From positions 176,504 through 240,503 of the forward strand of contig NZ_JPIN01000007.1 in NCBI RefSeq assembly GCF_000753735.1: DNA of 64,000 nucleotides, read 5' to 3'. The notes beneath the pieces are model-generated. The model worked only from the letters and a program-made list of their open reading frames with translations, ran no database searches and was not told the origin of the DNA. Shown piece after piece: positions 29,293-37,565 of the stretch. A program made the position numbers and the translations under genes. Origin of the DNA: Pseudidiomarina atlantica (GTDB lineage Bacteria; Pseudomonadota; Gammaproteobacteria; Enterobacterales; Alteromonadaceae). Numbering within the stretch: position 1 is the stretch's first letter; the number at the start of each line of letters is the position of its first letter.

Positions 29293-29910
29293 CTATTCTC
29301 CAGCTCGTTGCGTCAATACTTTATCAACGACACCATAATCTACAGCTTCTTGCGCTGACATAAAGTAATCACGGTCGGTATCTTTTGCTACTTGCTCAAC
29401 ATCACGACCAGTGTTCTCCGCCAACATGCGGTTCATCTTGTCTTTTATATCGAGAATTTGCCGCGCATGGATCTCAAAGTCTGATGCTTGCCCTTGGAAA
29501 CCACCTAAGGGTTGGTGAATCATAACCCGCGAGTTAGGTAAGCAATAACGCTTGCCTTTCGCGCCACCAGCCAACAAGAAAGCTCCCATGCTTGCCGCTT
29601 GCCCCATGCACACAGTACTTACGTCTGGCTTGATAAAGCGCATGGTGTCATAAATCGCCATACCTGCAGTTACCGCACCACCTGGTGAGTTGATATATAA
29701 AAAGATATCTTTTTCTGGGTTTTCTGATTCTAAAAACAGTAACTGCGCGACAATAAGGTTGGCCATATGGTCTTCAACCTGACCGACGCAGAAAATGACG
29801 CGTTCTTTTAATAGTCGTGAATAAATGTCGTAGGAACGCTCACCTTTTGAGGTTTGCTCCACAACCATAGGGACTAACTGCGCGATAGGATCGTGCGCGA
29901 GTTGCGACAT
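29293..29910 (-). CDS. clpP: ATP-dependent Clp protease proteolytic subunit ClpP
   Basis: 205 residues from the chosen start (E. coli 207). The catalytic serine is in [11 protein letters not shown] and the histidine in [10 protein letters not shown]; the aspartate is in the DTDRDYFM segment. ClpP forms the tetradecameric protease chamber for ClpX. The ATG at 29910 is chosen because AGGAG lies 8 nt upstream and the N-terminus then aligns with other ClpP proteins; an in-frame extension to 29988 would translate the tig terminator hairpin. It is co-transcribed with clpX. Confidence 0.97.
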   Translation of the reverse strand: MSQLAHDPIAQLVPMVVEQTSKGERSYDIYSRLLKERVIFCVGQVEDHMANLIVAQLLFLESENPEKDIFLYINSPGGAVTAGMAIYDTMRFIKPDVSTVCMGQAASMGAFLLAGGAKGKRYCLPNSRVMIHQPLGGFQGQASDFEIHARQILDIKDKMNRMLAENTGRDVEQVAKDTDRDYFMSAQEAVDYGVVDKVLTQRAGE

Positions 29911-29931
29911 AGGTACTACTCCTAAAATAAA

Positions 29932-29961
29932 AATGGCTCGTATAAGACTATACGAGCCATT
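29932..29961 (-). terminator. Terminator after tig
   Basis: A perfect 13-bp stem (29932-29944 with 29949-29961, AATGGCTCGTATA and its complement) has a 4-nt loop; TTTATTTT follows on the minus strand. It lies between tig and clpP. Confidence 0.88.
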
Positions 29962-29988
29962 AAACCAAGTTGTGAGTGATTCCGTCAA
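29959..29988 (-). promoter_or_regulatory. Sigma-70-type promoter of clpP-clpX
   Basis: On the minus strand TTGACG (29988-29983) and TTTAAT (29964-29959) are separated by 18 bp, five of six matches in each box. The -10 overlaps the upstream arm of the tig terminator, so transcripts would begin inside the hairpin sequence, about 40 nt before the clpP ATG. Confidence 0.62.
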
Positions 29989-30013
29989 CGCCTAGCGCAC
30001 AGAATCCTTCAAC

Positions 30014-31315
30014 TTACTTCTGCTTGGGGTTCATCAAATCGTCAAAGCTGGTTTTCTTCGCTTTAACTTTTGCTTGACCAAGAATGAAGTCAATTGCTTG
30101 CTCTTCAAGGGCAACGTTGCGCACTTGCTGCATCAACTCTTGGTTACCTTTGTAGTACTGCACAACTTCTTCTGGGTCTTCATAAGCAGAGGCATTGTTG
30201 GCAATGATCTCTTCAACTTTCGCATCGTCAACTTTCAATTCGTTGCCGCGAATCACTTCGCCCAACAACAAGCCAACTTTAACGCGCTCTTTAGCTTGTT
30301 CTTCAAACAAGTTAGCTGGCAATTCTGGCATTTGTGAAGCATTGTTGCCAAAACGCTGCATTGCTTGACGGCGTAATACGTCGATTTCTTGCTTCACCAT
30401 CGCTGATGGCAAATCAACTTCGTTCGCGTCGACCAAACCTTTCAACACCTGCTCTTTCACTTTCGCTTTGATGGTGTTGCTGAGCTCACGCTCCATGTTC
30501 TTGCGGACTTCAGCTTTCAATGCATCAACGCCGCCTTCGGTAACCCCGAACAAAGCAACGAATTCATCGTCTAGCTCAGGCAGAACTTGCTCTTCAACTT
30601 TTTTCGCAACGATATCAAATTCCGCTTCTTTACCTTTCAGGTTTTCGGCGTGGTAGTCTTCTGGGAAAGTAACCTTGATGGTTTTCTCTTCACCCGCTTT
30701 CATACCGATGATGTCGTCTTCGAACCCAGGGATCATACGTCCTTGGCCTAGCTCTAATGCGAAGTCTTCAGCTTTACCGCCGGCAAATTCTTCACCGTCG
30801 ATACGACCGGTGAAATCAATCGTGATGCGCTCACCTTTCTTCGATTTGCGCTTCACTTCTTTCCAGCTAGCATGCTGCTTACGCAAAGTTTCCAGCATGT
30901 TGTCGACGTCTTTATCTGTCACAGTTACGTCAGGTTTTTCAACCGCGATACTGTCTAAACCTTTGACTTCAACTTCTGGGTAAACTTCGAACGTTGCAAC
31001 GAACTCAAGGTCTTTACCAGCTTCGTTGACTTTCGGCTCAATCGAAGGAGGACCTGCTGGGTTGATTTGTTCTTGCATGATCGCTTCGAAATACTTGCTT
31101 TGCATCAATTCAGATGCAGCGCGCGCCCGAGCTTCTTTGCCGAATAATTTTTGCAATACATTCGGTGGTACCTTGCCCTTACGGAAACCGTTGATACGGC
31201 GATTACGGTACTCGTTCTTTAACAGCTCTTTGACTTTCTCGTCGATGGTTGCCGCTGGCACAGTAATGGTGGCGCGGCGTTCTAATCCTTGGGTTGTCTC
31301 TACAGAAACCTGCAT
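30014..31315 (-). CDS. tig: Trigger factor (ribosome-associated chaperone)
   Basis: 433 residues (E. coli 432). The ribosome-binding signature GFRKGKVP is at about residues 44-51. The FKBP-type isomerase domain (about 150-245) includes [20 protein letters not shown] and the [18 protein letters not shown] segment. The long helical C-terminal chaperone arms follow. It binds nascent chains at the ribosomal exit. The ribosome site is GAGGTAATAAAGC. First gene of the tig-clpP-clpX-lon series but separated from clpP by a strong terminator. Confidence 0.98.
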   Translation of the reverse strand: MQVSVETTQGLERRATITVPAATIDEKVKELLKNEYRNRRINGFRKGKVPPNVLQKLFGKEARARAASELMQSKYFEAIMQEQINPAGPPSIEPKVNEAGKDLEFVATFEVYPEVEVKGLDSIAVEKPDVTVTDKDVDNMLETLRKQHASWKEVKRKSKKGERITIDFTGRIDGEEFAGGKAEDFALELGQGRMIPGFEDDIIGMKAGEEKTIKVTFPEDYHAENLKGKEAEFDIVAKKVEEQVLPELDDEFVALFGVTEGGVDALKAEVRKNMERELSNTIKAKVKEQVLKGLVDANEVDLPSAMVKQEIDVLRRQAMQRFGNNASQMPELPANLFEEQAKERVKVGLLLGEVIRGNELKVDDAKVEEIIANNASAYEDPEEVVQYYKGNQELMQQVRNVALEEQAIDFILGQAKVKAKKTSFDDLMNPKQK

Positions 31316-31388
31316 TGCTTTATTACCTCGGCTTCACTATTGGCCTTGAGCCCACGTCTAGCAAGGGACTCATTGAAAATGACGCAGC

Positions 31389-31417
31389 ATTATAGCGAAG
31401 CGACACCCATCAGTCGA
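31389..31417 (-). promoter_or_regulatory. Sigma-70-type promoter of tig
   Basis: On the minus strand TCGACT (31417-31412, four of six) and a perfect TATAAT (31394-31389) are separated by 17 bp. It predicts a leader of about 65 nt before the tig ATG. Confidence 0.6.
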
Positions 31418-31446
31418 GTAGTGATGCTTATCTTTTTCGTTAGAAA

Positions 31447-32541
31447 TTACTGGCGAGAGAGCAGAACGAAGCCGTCACGGCCTTCTGCTTTCGCTTGATA
31501 GACCGCATGGTCGACCTTACGTAGCACTTCGTCAGTGGTCAATGCAGACTGTGGTACCAACGAGAAAATACCGATGCTCACGGTCACGCCATCGAGCTTT
31601 TCGGAACTTCGAATCGCCTCCAATAACGCCGCAGCACGTTGACTTGCGTCAAAAGGCGTTAAGTTCGGTGCAATGACGATAAATTCATCGCCACCGTAAC
31701 GCGCGACTTGCTCACCACTGCGTTGAAAGGTCGTTTTGAGTTGCTGTGCAACGCAGCACAGTGCCTCGTCACCGGCGATATGACCGCGCTCATCATTTAA
31801 CCGTTTAAAATGGTCGATATCAATCATAAACACAGTTAACCGCTGTTGATTGCGTTGCGTGCGGCGCAATTCGCTATCCAGTACGGCATCAAGTCCGCGA
31901 CGATTAAGCAACTGAGTAAGACTATCGTGCTGCGCTTGACGCGCGAGCAACGCGTTGGCTTCACGCAATTCGGCTTGCACGCGGGTAAGTTCAGCTTCGC
32001 TACGATGCCGCGCTATGGTGTTGGTGATCATATCAGCGACCAAGCGCATTTGACGAACATCTTCATTCTGCCAATGAGTCTTTCGTTGCACCAAGTCACA
32101 GCCGACAAAGCCGATCAATTTCGCCTCCAAATACATCCCGACGGCCATCATGGCACCAATATTTTCGCGCTCTAATTCAGCCTTGAACCCTGCCGTTTCG
32201 GCTGGTAACTGGCTGACATCATCCACTAGTAGCTTTCCGTCACGCAGCATCACCTCGAAAAACCAAGGCATGGCGTTAATTGGAACATCCTGTAAGTCTT
32301 CCTTGTGCGCGCTCACGCCTACAGCGACCCATTCATGGGTATTGGACATGGTTTGATAATTTTCATCGAACAGAAAGACGTAACACCGATCTTTACGCCC
32401 ACCGCTACCGAGCGCTGCTAGCGCTTCTTCAATGTGACTTGCGGCTTCGTCAGGGGCGGCGTTGATCAAGTTGGTGCTGATATCAAGGATCAGGTAAGCA
32501 AAGCTATCGTCATTGTGGGTCGGCGATTGGGTCAGAGCCAT
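31447..32541 (-). CDS. GAF-GGDEF diguanylate cyclase
   Basis: 364 residues. An N-terminal GAF-like sensor domain (about 15-170) is joined by a short coiled coil (about 180-200) to a GGDEF domain beginning DSLTQLLNRRGLD, with the intact active site RYGGDEF near residue 285. It should make cyclic di-GMP in the cytoplasm, as no membrane helix is present. The usual RxxD inhibitory site five residues before GGDEF reads RSGE, so product inhibition may be weaker. It stands between tig and the tRNA operon as an apparently single gene; the two share orientation. Confidence 0.92.
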   Translation of the reverse strand: MALTQSPTHNDDSFAYLILDISTNLINAAPDEAASHIEEALAALGSGGRKDRCYVFLFDENYQTMSNTHEWVAVGVSAHKEDLQDVPINAMPWFFEVMLRDGKLLVDDVSQLPAETAGFKAELERENIGAMMAVGMYLEAKLIGFVGCDLVQRKTHWQNEDVRQMRLVADMITNTIARHRSEAELTRVQAELREANALLARQAQHDSLTQLLNRRGLDAVLDSELRRTQRNQQRLTVFMIDIDHFKRLNDERGHIAGDEALCCVAQQLKTTFQRSGEQVARYGGDEFIVIAPNLTPFDASQRAAALLEAIRSSEKLDGVTVSIGIFSLVPQSALTTDEVLRKVDHAVYQAKAEGRDGFVLLSRQ

Positions 32542-32619
32542 TATTATAGGGTCACGTTACGTTAATGTAACAACTATGGGCGAAGATTGGTGACAATTCA
32601 AGCACTGTGACAACGAGAA

Positions 32620-32696
32620 TGGTCGGCGAGACTGGATTCGAACCAGCGACCCCTTGGACCCAAACCAAGTGCGCTACCAAGCTGCGCTACTCGCCG
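32620..32696 (-). tRNA. tRNA-Pro (TGG), copy 1
   Basis: A 77-nt cloverleaf on the minus strand with encoded CCA. Acceptor CGGCGAG; anticodon loop TTTGGGT between CTTGG and CCAAG gives anticodon TGG. T-loop GGTTCGAATCC. Last gene of the tRNA operon in transcription order. Confidence 0.97.
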
Positions 32697-32728
32697 ACAA
32701 CAATTAATGAGGGGGAATTCTTTAGAAA

Positions 32729-32805
32729 TGGGGTGGCTGATGGGATTCGAACCCACGACCACCGGAATCACAATCCGGGGCTCTACCAACTGAGCTACAG
32801 CCACC
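32729..32805 (-). tRNA. tRNA-His (GTG), copy 1
   Basis: 77 nt on the minus strand including the extra 5' G typical of tRNA-His and encoded CCA. Acceptor GGTGGCT; anticodon loop ATTGTGATT region gives GTG. T-arm GTGGGTTCGAATCCCAT. Confidence 0.97.
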
Positions 32806-32834
32806 ACTACTGTTATGTCTTGCCAGGGCATTTA

Positions 32835-32911
<77 letters not shown>

Positions 32912-32938
32912 ATGTTGCTTACATAAATCTTGCACAAA

Positions 32939-33015
32939 TGGTCGGCGAGACTGGATTCGAACCAGCGACCCCTTGGACCCAAACCAAGTGCGCTACCAAG
33001 CTGCGCTACTCGCCG
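32939..33015 (-). tRNA. tRNA-Pro (TGG), copy 2
   Basis: Identical by eye to copy 1, displaced by exactly 319 bp. It is the second proline gene of the tandem unit. Confidence 0.97.
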
Positions 33016-33047
33016 ACAACAATTAATGAGGGGGAATTCTTTAGAAA

Positions 33048-33124
33048 TGGGGTGGCTGATGGGATTCGAACCCACGACCACCGGAATCACAATCCGGGGC
33101 TCTACCAACTGAGCTACAGCCACC
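33048..33124 (-). tRNA. tRNA-His (GTG), copy 2
   Basis: Identical by eye to the first tRNA-His, displaced by 319 bp, with the same flanking spacers. Confidence 0.97.
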
Positions 33125-33153
33125 ACTACTGTTATGTCTTGCCAGGGCATTTA

Positions 33154-33230
<77 letters not shown>

Positions 33231-33257
33231 ATGTTGCTTACATAAATCTTGCACAAA

Positions 33258-33334
33258 TGGTCGGCGAGACTGGATTCGAACCAGCGACCCCTTGGACCCA
33301 AACCAAGTGCGCTACCAAGCTGCGCTACTCGCCG
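33258..33334 (-). tRNA. tRNA-Pro (TGG), copy 3
   Basis: Third identical tRNA-Pro and the first gene after the promoter. Sequence identity to the other copies ends a few bases past its 5' end (33339), so only the proline part of a third unit is present. Confidence 0.97.
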
Positions 33335-33356
33335 ACATTGCTTTGTACAACTTCAT

Positions 33357-33386
33357 GTTAAACCCGTGCAGGACGCGGCCTGACAA
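33357..33386 (-). promoter_or_regulatory. Candidate promoter of the tRNA operon
   Basis: On the minus strand TTGTCA (33386-33381, five of six) and TTTAAC (33362-33357, four of six) have an 18-bp spacer. They are placed about 23 bp before the first tRNA-Pro. Confidence 0.45.
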
Positions 33387-33593
33387 CGGGGGCGAATGAT
33401 ACCCACTCGTTGGCACAGCGTCAAACATTTTTTTGGGGATTTGCACCGACTGCCGATTTTTGCGCCAATTCGTCGGAATTATCATCGAAAGCGCATTTTC
33501 ATGCTTGATTCTTAACTACAATAGTGCACCAAAACATGGCAAAATAGCGAGCCATTCGAGCCTTCTACCGTTCATCTTTTTTCGAGGATACGC

Positions 33594-34454
33594 ATGTCAG
33601 CGCAACACATTGATGGGAAACGCGTCGCTCAAGAAGTTCGCGACCAAGTCAAACAGCGCATCGCCGAGCGCGTTGCACAAGGACTTCGAGCACCGGGCCT
33701 AGCCGTAATATTAGTCGGTAGCGATCCAGCCTCGCAGGTCTACGTTGGGAGTAAGCGACGCAGCTGCAAAGAAGTCGGTATCGTTTCAAAGTCGTACGAT
33801 TTACCTGCCGATACTACGCAAGCGCAATTGCTGGCATTGATCGATGAGCTGAATGACGATGGCAGCGTCGATGGCATCTTAGTGCAACTACCATTACCGC
33901 AAGGTCTTGATGCCCAGGAATTACTCGAACGTATCGACCCAAAGAAAGATGTCGATGGCTTCCACCCGTTTAATATGGGGCGTCTAGCGCAACGTAATCC
34001 AGCCCTGCGTCCTTGTACGCCGCGCGGCGTTATTACGCTACTTGACTCAATCGGGCTAGATTTGCACGGCCAGCACGCGGTAGTGGTTGGCGCTTCCAAT
34101 ATTGTCGGTCGCCCCATGAGTCTTGAACTCTTATTAGCTGGTGCAACGACAACCGTCTGTCATCGCTTTACCAACGATCTGCAACAGCATGTTGAGCGCG
34201 CTGATGTTTTGGTTGTGGCTGTGGGTAAACCTAACTTTATTCCCGGCGAATGGGTTAAACCGGGCGCCGTCGTGATTGATGTCGGCATCAATCGACTTGA
34301 AGACGGCAGCTTGGTTGGTGATATCGGCTATGCCGCGGCTGCCGCGCGTGCCAGTTATATCACCCCGGTACCTGGAGGGGTTGGCCCGATGACCGTCGCT
34401 ACACTGCTGCAAAACACCCTGCAAGCCTGCGAAACTTGGCACGCCCCAGCCTAA
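33594..34454 (+). CDS. folD: Bifunctional methylene-THF dehydrogenase / methenyl-THF cyclohydrolase FolD
   Basis: 286 residues (E. coli 288). Family motifs are clear: [14 protein letters not shown] with the catalytic lysine region (about 50-63), [11 protein letters not shown] (about 95-105), the NADP-binding [13 protein letters not shown] near 165, and the C-terminal [15 protein letters not shown]. It interconverts one-carbon units on tetrahydrofolate in the cytoplasm. The ATG follows CGAGGATACGC. It is a single gene between the divergent tRNA operon and the convergent pilus cluster; its TAA shares two bases with the TAG of the pilus gene on the other strand. Confidence 0.98.
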   Translation: MSAQHIDGKRVAQEVRDQVKQRIAERVAQGLRAPGLAVILVGSDPASQVYVGSKRRSCKEVGIVSKSYDLPADTTQAQLLALIDELNDDGSVDGILVQLPLPQGLDAQELLERIDPKKDVDGFHPFNMGRLAQRNPALRPCTPRGVITLLDSIGLDLHGQHAVVVGASNIVGRPMSLELLLAGATTTVCHRFTNDLQQHVERADVLVVAVGKPNFIPGEWVKPGAVVIDVGINRLEDGSLVGDIGYAAAAARASYITPVPGGVGPMTVATLLQNTLQACETWHAPA

Positions 34455-35119
34455 TCGTTGAGGCCCTCGCGATAACCACTGAGCAGCGGCTGACTGAGCC
34501 GCTGCTGTAACGCCCACAACGGCTGTCCTAGCACTTCCGCCCGCAGCGCGCAGAAACGTTGCGCCGGTGCATCCCACCAGCTGCGTAACTCCATTATTAC
34601 TTGAGCAGCCAACGGCACCTGCAAAGGTAAACACCACCAAACTTCAAGTTCGAGCATCGTCTCGCGTTGCCTTAGCGCAGGATGATCAACTGCGAGTTCA
34701 TTCAGCCAACGGCCACTGGCTAAGTCATAACGCCGTTCTATTTGCGTTTTTAATTGCTCCGCGGTGGGTTGATGCACAGTGATCTTGCGCGCAAATTGCG
34801 CATGGAGGTGTTGTTGCAGCGTGGCACGCCAATGCGCGGTTCGTAACTCGCTACGCGTGGCTGGCTCCTCCTCCACACGTTGCGGCTGCAAACTGGCCAT
34901 TCCGGCACTAAGCGTGCGTTCAATCGCTTGGGTGTTGCCGTGATTTAGACTCCCAGCGCGCACCGCAAAGGCCACCGCGACATTAAACGTCGACTGGGCA
35001 AACACCAACCATAACAGTTGCACAATCAACAAAGCCGTTAATAGCAACAGTGGCAGCACAACGACTGCCTCGATGCTGGCTTGACCGCTGGTTAACGACA
35101 GCCGCCGCTTGCTACACAT
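34451..35119 (-). CDS. TadE-like pseudopilin, last gene of the pilus cluster
   Basis: 222 residues. The N-terminus after a basic stretch reads [20 protein letters not shown], then more hydrophobic residues: the TadE/TadF-type membrane segment (about 10-35) with a glutamate five residues from a possible cleavage point. The next part ([12 protein letters not shown]...IERTLSAG) is also like TadE proteins. The remaining 150 residues are unremarkable and would be extracytoplasmic. The ATG at 35119 overlaps the end of the PilV-like gene by 28 bp; a TTG at 35128 is an alternative. TadE proteins normally belong to Tad (Flp) pilus loci, so its presence in an R64-like cluster is unusual. Confidence 0.72.
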   Translation of the reverse strand: MCSKRRLSLTSGQASIEAVVVLPLLLLTALLIVQLLWLVFAQSTFNVAVAFAVRAGSLNHGNTQAIERTLSAGMASLQPQRVEEEPATRSELRTAHWRATLQQHLHAQFARKITVHQPTAEQLKTQIERRYDLASGRWLNELAVDHPALRQRETMLELEVWWCLPLQVPLAAQVIMELRSWWDAPAQRFCALRAEVLGQPLWALQQRLSQPLLSGYREGLND

Positions 35120-35811
35120 TGCTGCCAACTCTGTTGTAGTGCCGCAAATTCGGTCAAAAGCTGCTTCACGTTGAATCCACCAATAATGGCATTATCACTC
35201 ACCAATTCGATTGTTTCCGTGCTGTCGCTGCGCAATTGTCTAACCTCCGCAAGGTCGGCATAAACACTGTTGCCATTGAAGATATCGGCATCCACTCGGG
35301 AGACATTGCGGATAGCATTGCCGTTCAAATCGAGATGGGTTTCCATTTGTTGGTACTCCGGATGGGCCGGATCGGCAACGCGCTGCAAAAACCGTTGATT
35401 CAATACCACTTGTAGCGGTTGCCATACATGCAGACGAAGTTCATCTCGTGCCGACACATCGGCCCCGGTAAGTTGATGCGCGAGCGCTCTCGCTTGATTT
35501 GTACTTGGCGCCTGAATCGCCAGTCGCAACAGACCATTGTTATAACTTAGTTGCCATGGTTCTGCCCAAGGCTGCCACAGTTCAGTCACATAACCTTCGC
35601 TGATGAGCTCGGACAAGTCGTTGGGGCGCCGCTGTTCCGTCAACCAAAAGCGGTCGATGGCGTTGAGCATAATTTCCGCAGCCTGCACATCGTTTTGCAA
35701 CTGCTGGGTGCGCTGATGGCGCAGCCACCACTGCTGACTAAAAACAAGGACCGTGGTCAAAATAGCCAAAGCAATAACCAGTTCGAATAGCACAAAAGCT
35801 CGTGAGTTCAT
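35092..35811 (-). CDS. PilV-like minor pilin without shufflon
   Basis: 239 residues. The N-terminus MNSRAFVLFELVIALAILTT is a type IV prepilin signal: cleavage after Ala4 would leave Phe1 and Glu5 at the start of the hydrophobic helix. The C-terminal third has METHLDLNGNAIRNVSRVDA, which resembles the constant region of R64-type PilV tip pilins, where such proteins go on into a variable, shufflon-encoded adhesin. Here the protein stops soon after, at SGGCR. The ATG overlaps the upstream stop (ATGA); an in-frame extension to 36003 has no prepilin signal and is rejected. Likely a tip or initiating minor pilin. Confidence 0.75.
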   Translation of the reverse strand: MNSRAFVLFELVIALAILTTVLVFSQQWWLRHQRTQQLQNDVQAAEIMLNAIDRFWLTEQRRPNDLSELISEGYVTELWQPWAEPWQLSYNNGLLRLAIQAPSTNQARALAHQLTGADVSARDELRLHVWQPLQVVLNQRFLQRVADPAHPEYQQMETHLDLNGNAIRNVSRVDADIFNGNSVYADLAEVRQLRSDSTETIELVSDNAIIGGFNVKQLLTEFAALQQSWQQCVASGGCR

Positions 35812-36065
35812 GAAGCGTCTCCAAATTGCAGTTGCAGCAGCTGCCGGACTTGCTGTTGACTGCGCCACAACTGATCTGCCTGCAACTGCTGCGTCAGTAC
35901 CTGTTGTTCGGTGACCACTTGTTCCAATTGCCAACTGCGGTCGCTGAATAGGGTCATCATCAACAACACAAACCCAGCCAGACAAGCCAGCGCCAACACC
36001 CACTCCAACAACAGGTAACCGACTTGTGCGACGTGCTTATTGCTCACTTGACTAGCTAGGTTCAT
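35808..36065 (-). CDS. Small minor prepilin-like protein
   Basis: 85 residues. A 16-residue leader ending VAQVG precedes YLLLEWVLALACLAGFVLL; cleavage after Gly16 would give Tyr1 and Glu5, the prepilin pattern. After the hydrophobic helix comes an Gln- and Leu-rich amphipathic helix (about 45-82) and no globular head. It may be a minor pilin or a coiled-coil assembly factor. It lies between the PilS and PilV genes with translational coupling. The ATG at 36065 is preferred over a GTG one codon earlier. Not recognised as a named family. Confidence 0.68.
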   Translation of the reverse strand: MNLASQVSNKHVAQVGYLLLEWVLALACLAGFVLLMMTLFSDRSWQLEQVVTEQQVLTQQLQADQLWRSQQQVRQLLQLQFGDAS

Positions 36066-36071
36066 CACAGA

Positions 36072-36509
36072 CTAGCCTTGAAAACGTAAGGTTAAGGTTC
36101 CGGCGCTGTAAGTACTGTCGACCGTATATTCAACAAAGTCACGGGCCAAGCGAGCCCCCTCGCCATCATTGCCAATCCCGCCCATCGTTACCACATAACG
36201 GCTACTATCACTGGCATCAACATCCACTGAAATAGCGCCGCCCCATGGATTCATACCGGTACCATCGGCCCAGTTTTCTGGCACTGCGGCAATTTCTGAC
36301 ATCGAAGTCATGCTGATGCCGGTAAAGTCACCATTGCGCGGCCGCCACAGCTGGGCCCCCGCTTGCACTGTCACAATTTGGTTTTTTGCCTCACTCACGC
36401 GCGAATTGCCCACCGCCCAATCACGCACCGCAAGCGTGCCAATGGTGGCTAAAGCGATAATGGCTAGCACGGTAAGAACCTCAATGAACGTAAAGCCTTG
36501 TTGTTTCAT
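36072..36509 (-). CDS. PilS-like major pilin (type IV)
   Basis: 145 residues. A short leader MKQQG precedes FTFIEVLTVLAIIALATIG, giving Phe1 and Glu5 after cleavage. The head region contains the segment GMNPWGGAISVDV and ends in a beta-rich tail (TYSAGTLTLRFQG), in line with PilS-type pilins of thin-pilus loci. There is no cysteine anywhere, so the usual C-terminal disulphide loop is missing. The ATG at 36509 is chosen because GGAG lies 9 nt upstream; an ATG at 36524 has no site. Position after PilQ and PilR matches the R64 order pilQ-pilR-pilS. Confidence 0.82.
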   Translation of the reverse strand: MKQQGFTFIEVLTVLAIIALATIGTLAVRDWAVGNSRVSEAKNQIVTVQAGAQLWRPRNGDFTGISMTSMSEIAAVPENWADGTGMNPWGGAISVDVDASDSSRYVVTMGGIGNDGEGARLARDFVEYTVDSTYSAGTLTLRFQG

Positions 36510-36542
36510 CTTGCTACACTCCATGTATTGTTTAAAAAACGA

Positions 36543-37565
36543 CTAACGTACGTGTTGTTGGGTAACGGCCATCAGCATGGAACCCATGCCGCCGACTGTC
36601 ATTAACAACAACCAAAGGATCAGCAAATAGCAGCTGACTTGCATGAGCACCCGCAAGCGCGCCAGCGCCGCGATAGCATCCTTCGCGGCATAGCCTGCGA
36701 CACGTTGCAAAGTGCCATGTTCAGTGGCATTGCGACTGCCATTCTGCAGTCGAAATAGCATTCTTGGCGACAGCAGTCCGCAGTCGAGGATCACGGCGAG
36801 GCGGCGTTCTCCTTGCGCTAGCAGCTGTCGTAGTTGCGGCAGGCAATAGCTTAACGAGCCTTGGCCAAATTCCTGCATGGCCTGCAACGCTCTATCTAGG
36901 CGAATACCAGCGCCTAGCAACACGGTTAAAGTTTGTAGGAGTAAAACACCGTCAAAGTAGCGCCGAATGACAAAAGCTCCTTGTTGCGCACACCAAAGCC
37001 AAACTGGTCGACGAAAATCGATAAGTGGATACGGCCCCCAAAACAATAACAGCAACCCAACTAACATCCCGGCAATACTGCTGAGCATCCACGGTGAACT
37101 GGTCACCATCAGTTGCTGTGCAAGCATTGGCCAATGCAGTTCATCCAGCCCGCTGGCAAGCTTCGGTAGCACCCACTGACCGACGGCGAAGCAGGCGAAC
37201 ATACTGACCAGCAGCATAATCAACGGGTAAATCAATGGCCGCCAGAAGGCATTAAGCGCCTCGCGACGTTGCAGCTCAAAGCGACGCTGGGCACTAAGTA
37301 ATTCGGTCAGCAGCCCGCTGCGTTCCCCAACACTCACCAGCATACAAAGATCATGATCAAACCAGGGCCGCATCGCGGTGGCCATCGGCTGTCCCTGGTA
37401 CAGTGCCGCTTGCATGGCTTGAATCGCATGGTTTTCGCGGCTGAGGCGTTGCTGATCAGCATGTTGACTCAGTTCATCACAAATCTGTGCGGCAGCCAGC
37501 CCGTCACCAATCGCCAATGCAATGTCTTCGAGCAAAGCACCCTGCTGTTCGCGCGTTAATGGCAT
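36543..37565 (-). CDS. PilR-like inner membrane platform protein (GspF family)
   Basis: 340 residues. One or two GspF-type modules: a helical cytoplasmic part (about 1-100), membrane segments at about 102-128 and 158-178, another cytoplasmic helical domain (about 180-300), and a final transmembrane helix near 310-330 (SCYLLILWLLLMTVGGMG). This is the platform with which the PilQ ATPase works to assemble or retract the pilus. It overlaps the ATPase gene by 10 bp. Family assignment is by topology, position and the segment ERSGLLTELLSAQRRFE near residue 77. Confidence 0.85.
   Translation of the reverse strand: MPLTREQQGALLEDIALAIGDGLAAAQICDELSQHADQQRLSRENHAIQAMQAALYQGQPMATAMRPWFDHDLCMLVSVGERSGLLTELLSAQRRFELQRREALNAFWRPLIYPLIMLLVSMFACFAVGQWVLPKLASGLDELHWPMLAQQLMVTSSPWMLSSIAGMLVGLLLLFWGPYPLIDFRRPVWLWCAQQGAFVIRRYFDGVLLLQTLTVLLGAGIRLDRALQAMQEFGQGSLSYCLPQLRQLLAQGERRLAVILDCGLLSPRMLFRLQNGSRNATEHGTLQRVAGYAAKDAIAALARLRVLMQVSCYLLILWLLLMTVGGMGSMLMAVTQQHVR

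Noticed and set aside
29911..29988. 26-residue N-terminal extension of ClpP
   Set aside because: It would translate the tig terminator and the -10 region, and the internal ATG has a proper AGGAG site.
35812..36003. N-terminal extension of the PilV-like gene
   Set aside because: It would place 64 residues, low in hydrophobic content, before a canonical prepilin signal, and overlaps the small prepilin gene in full.
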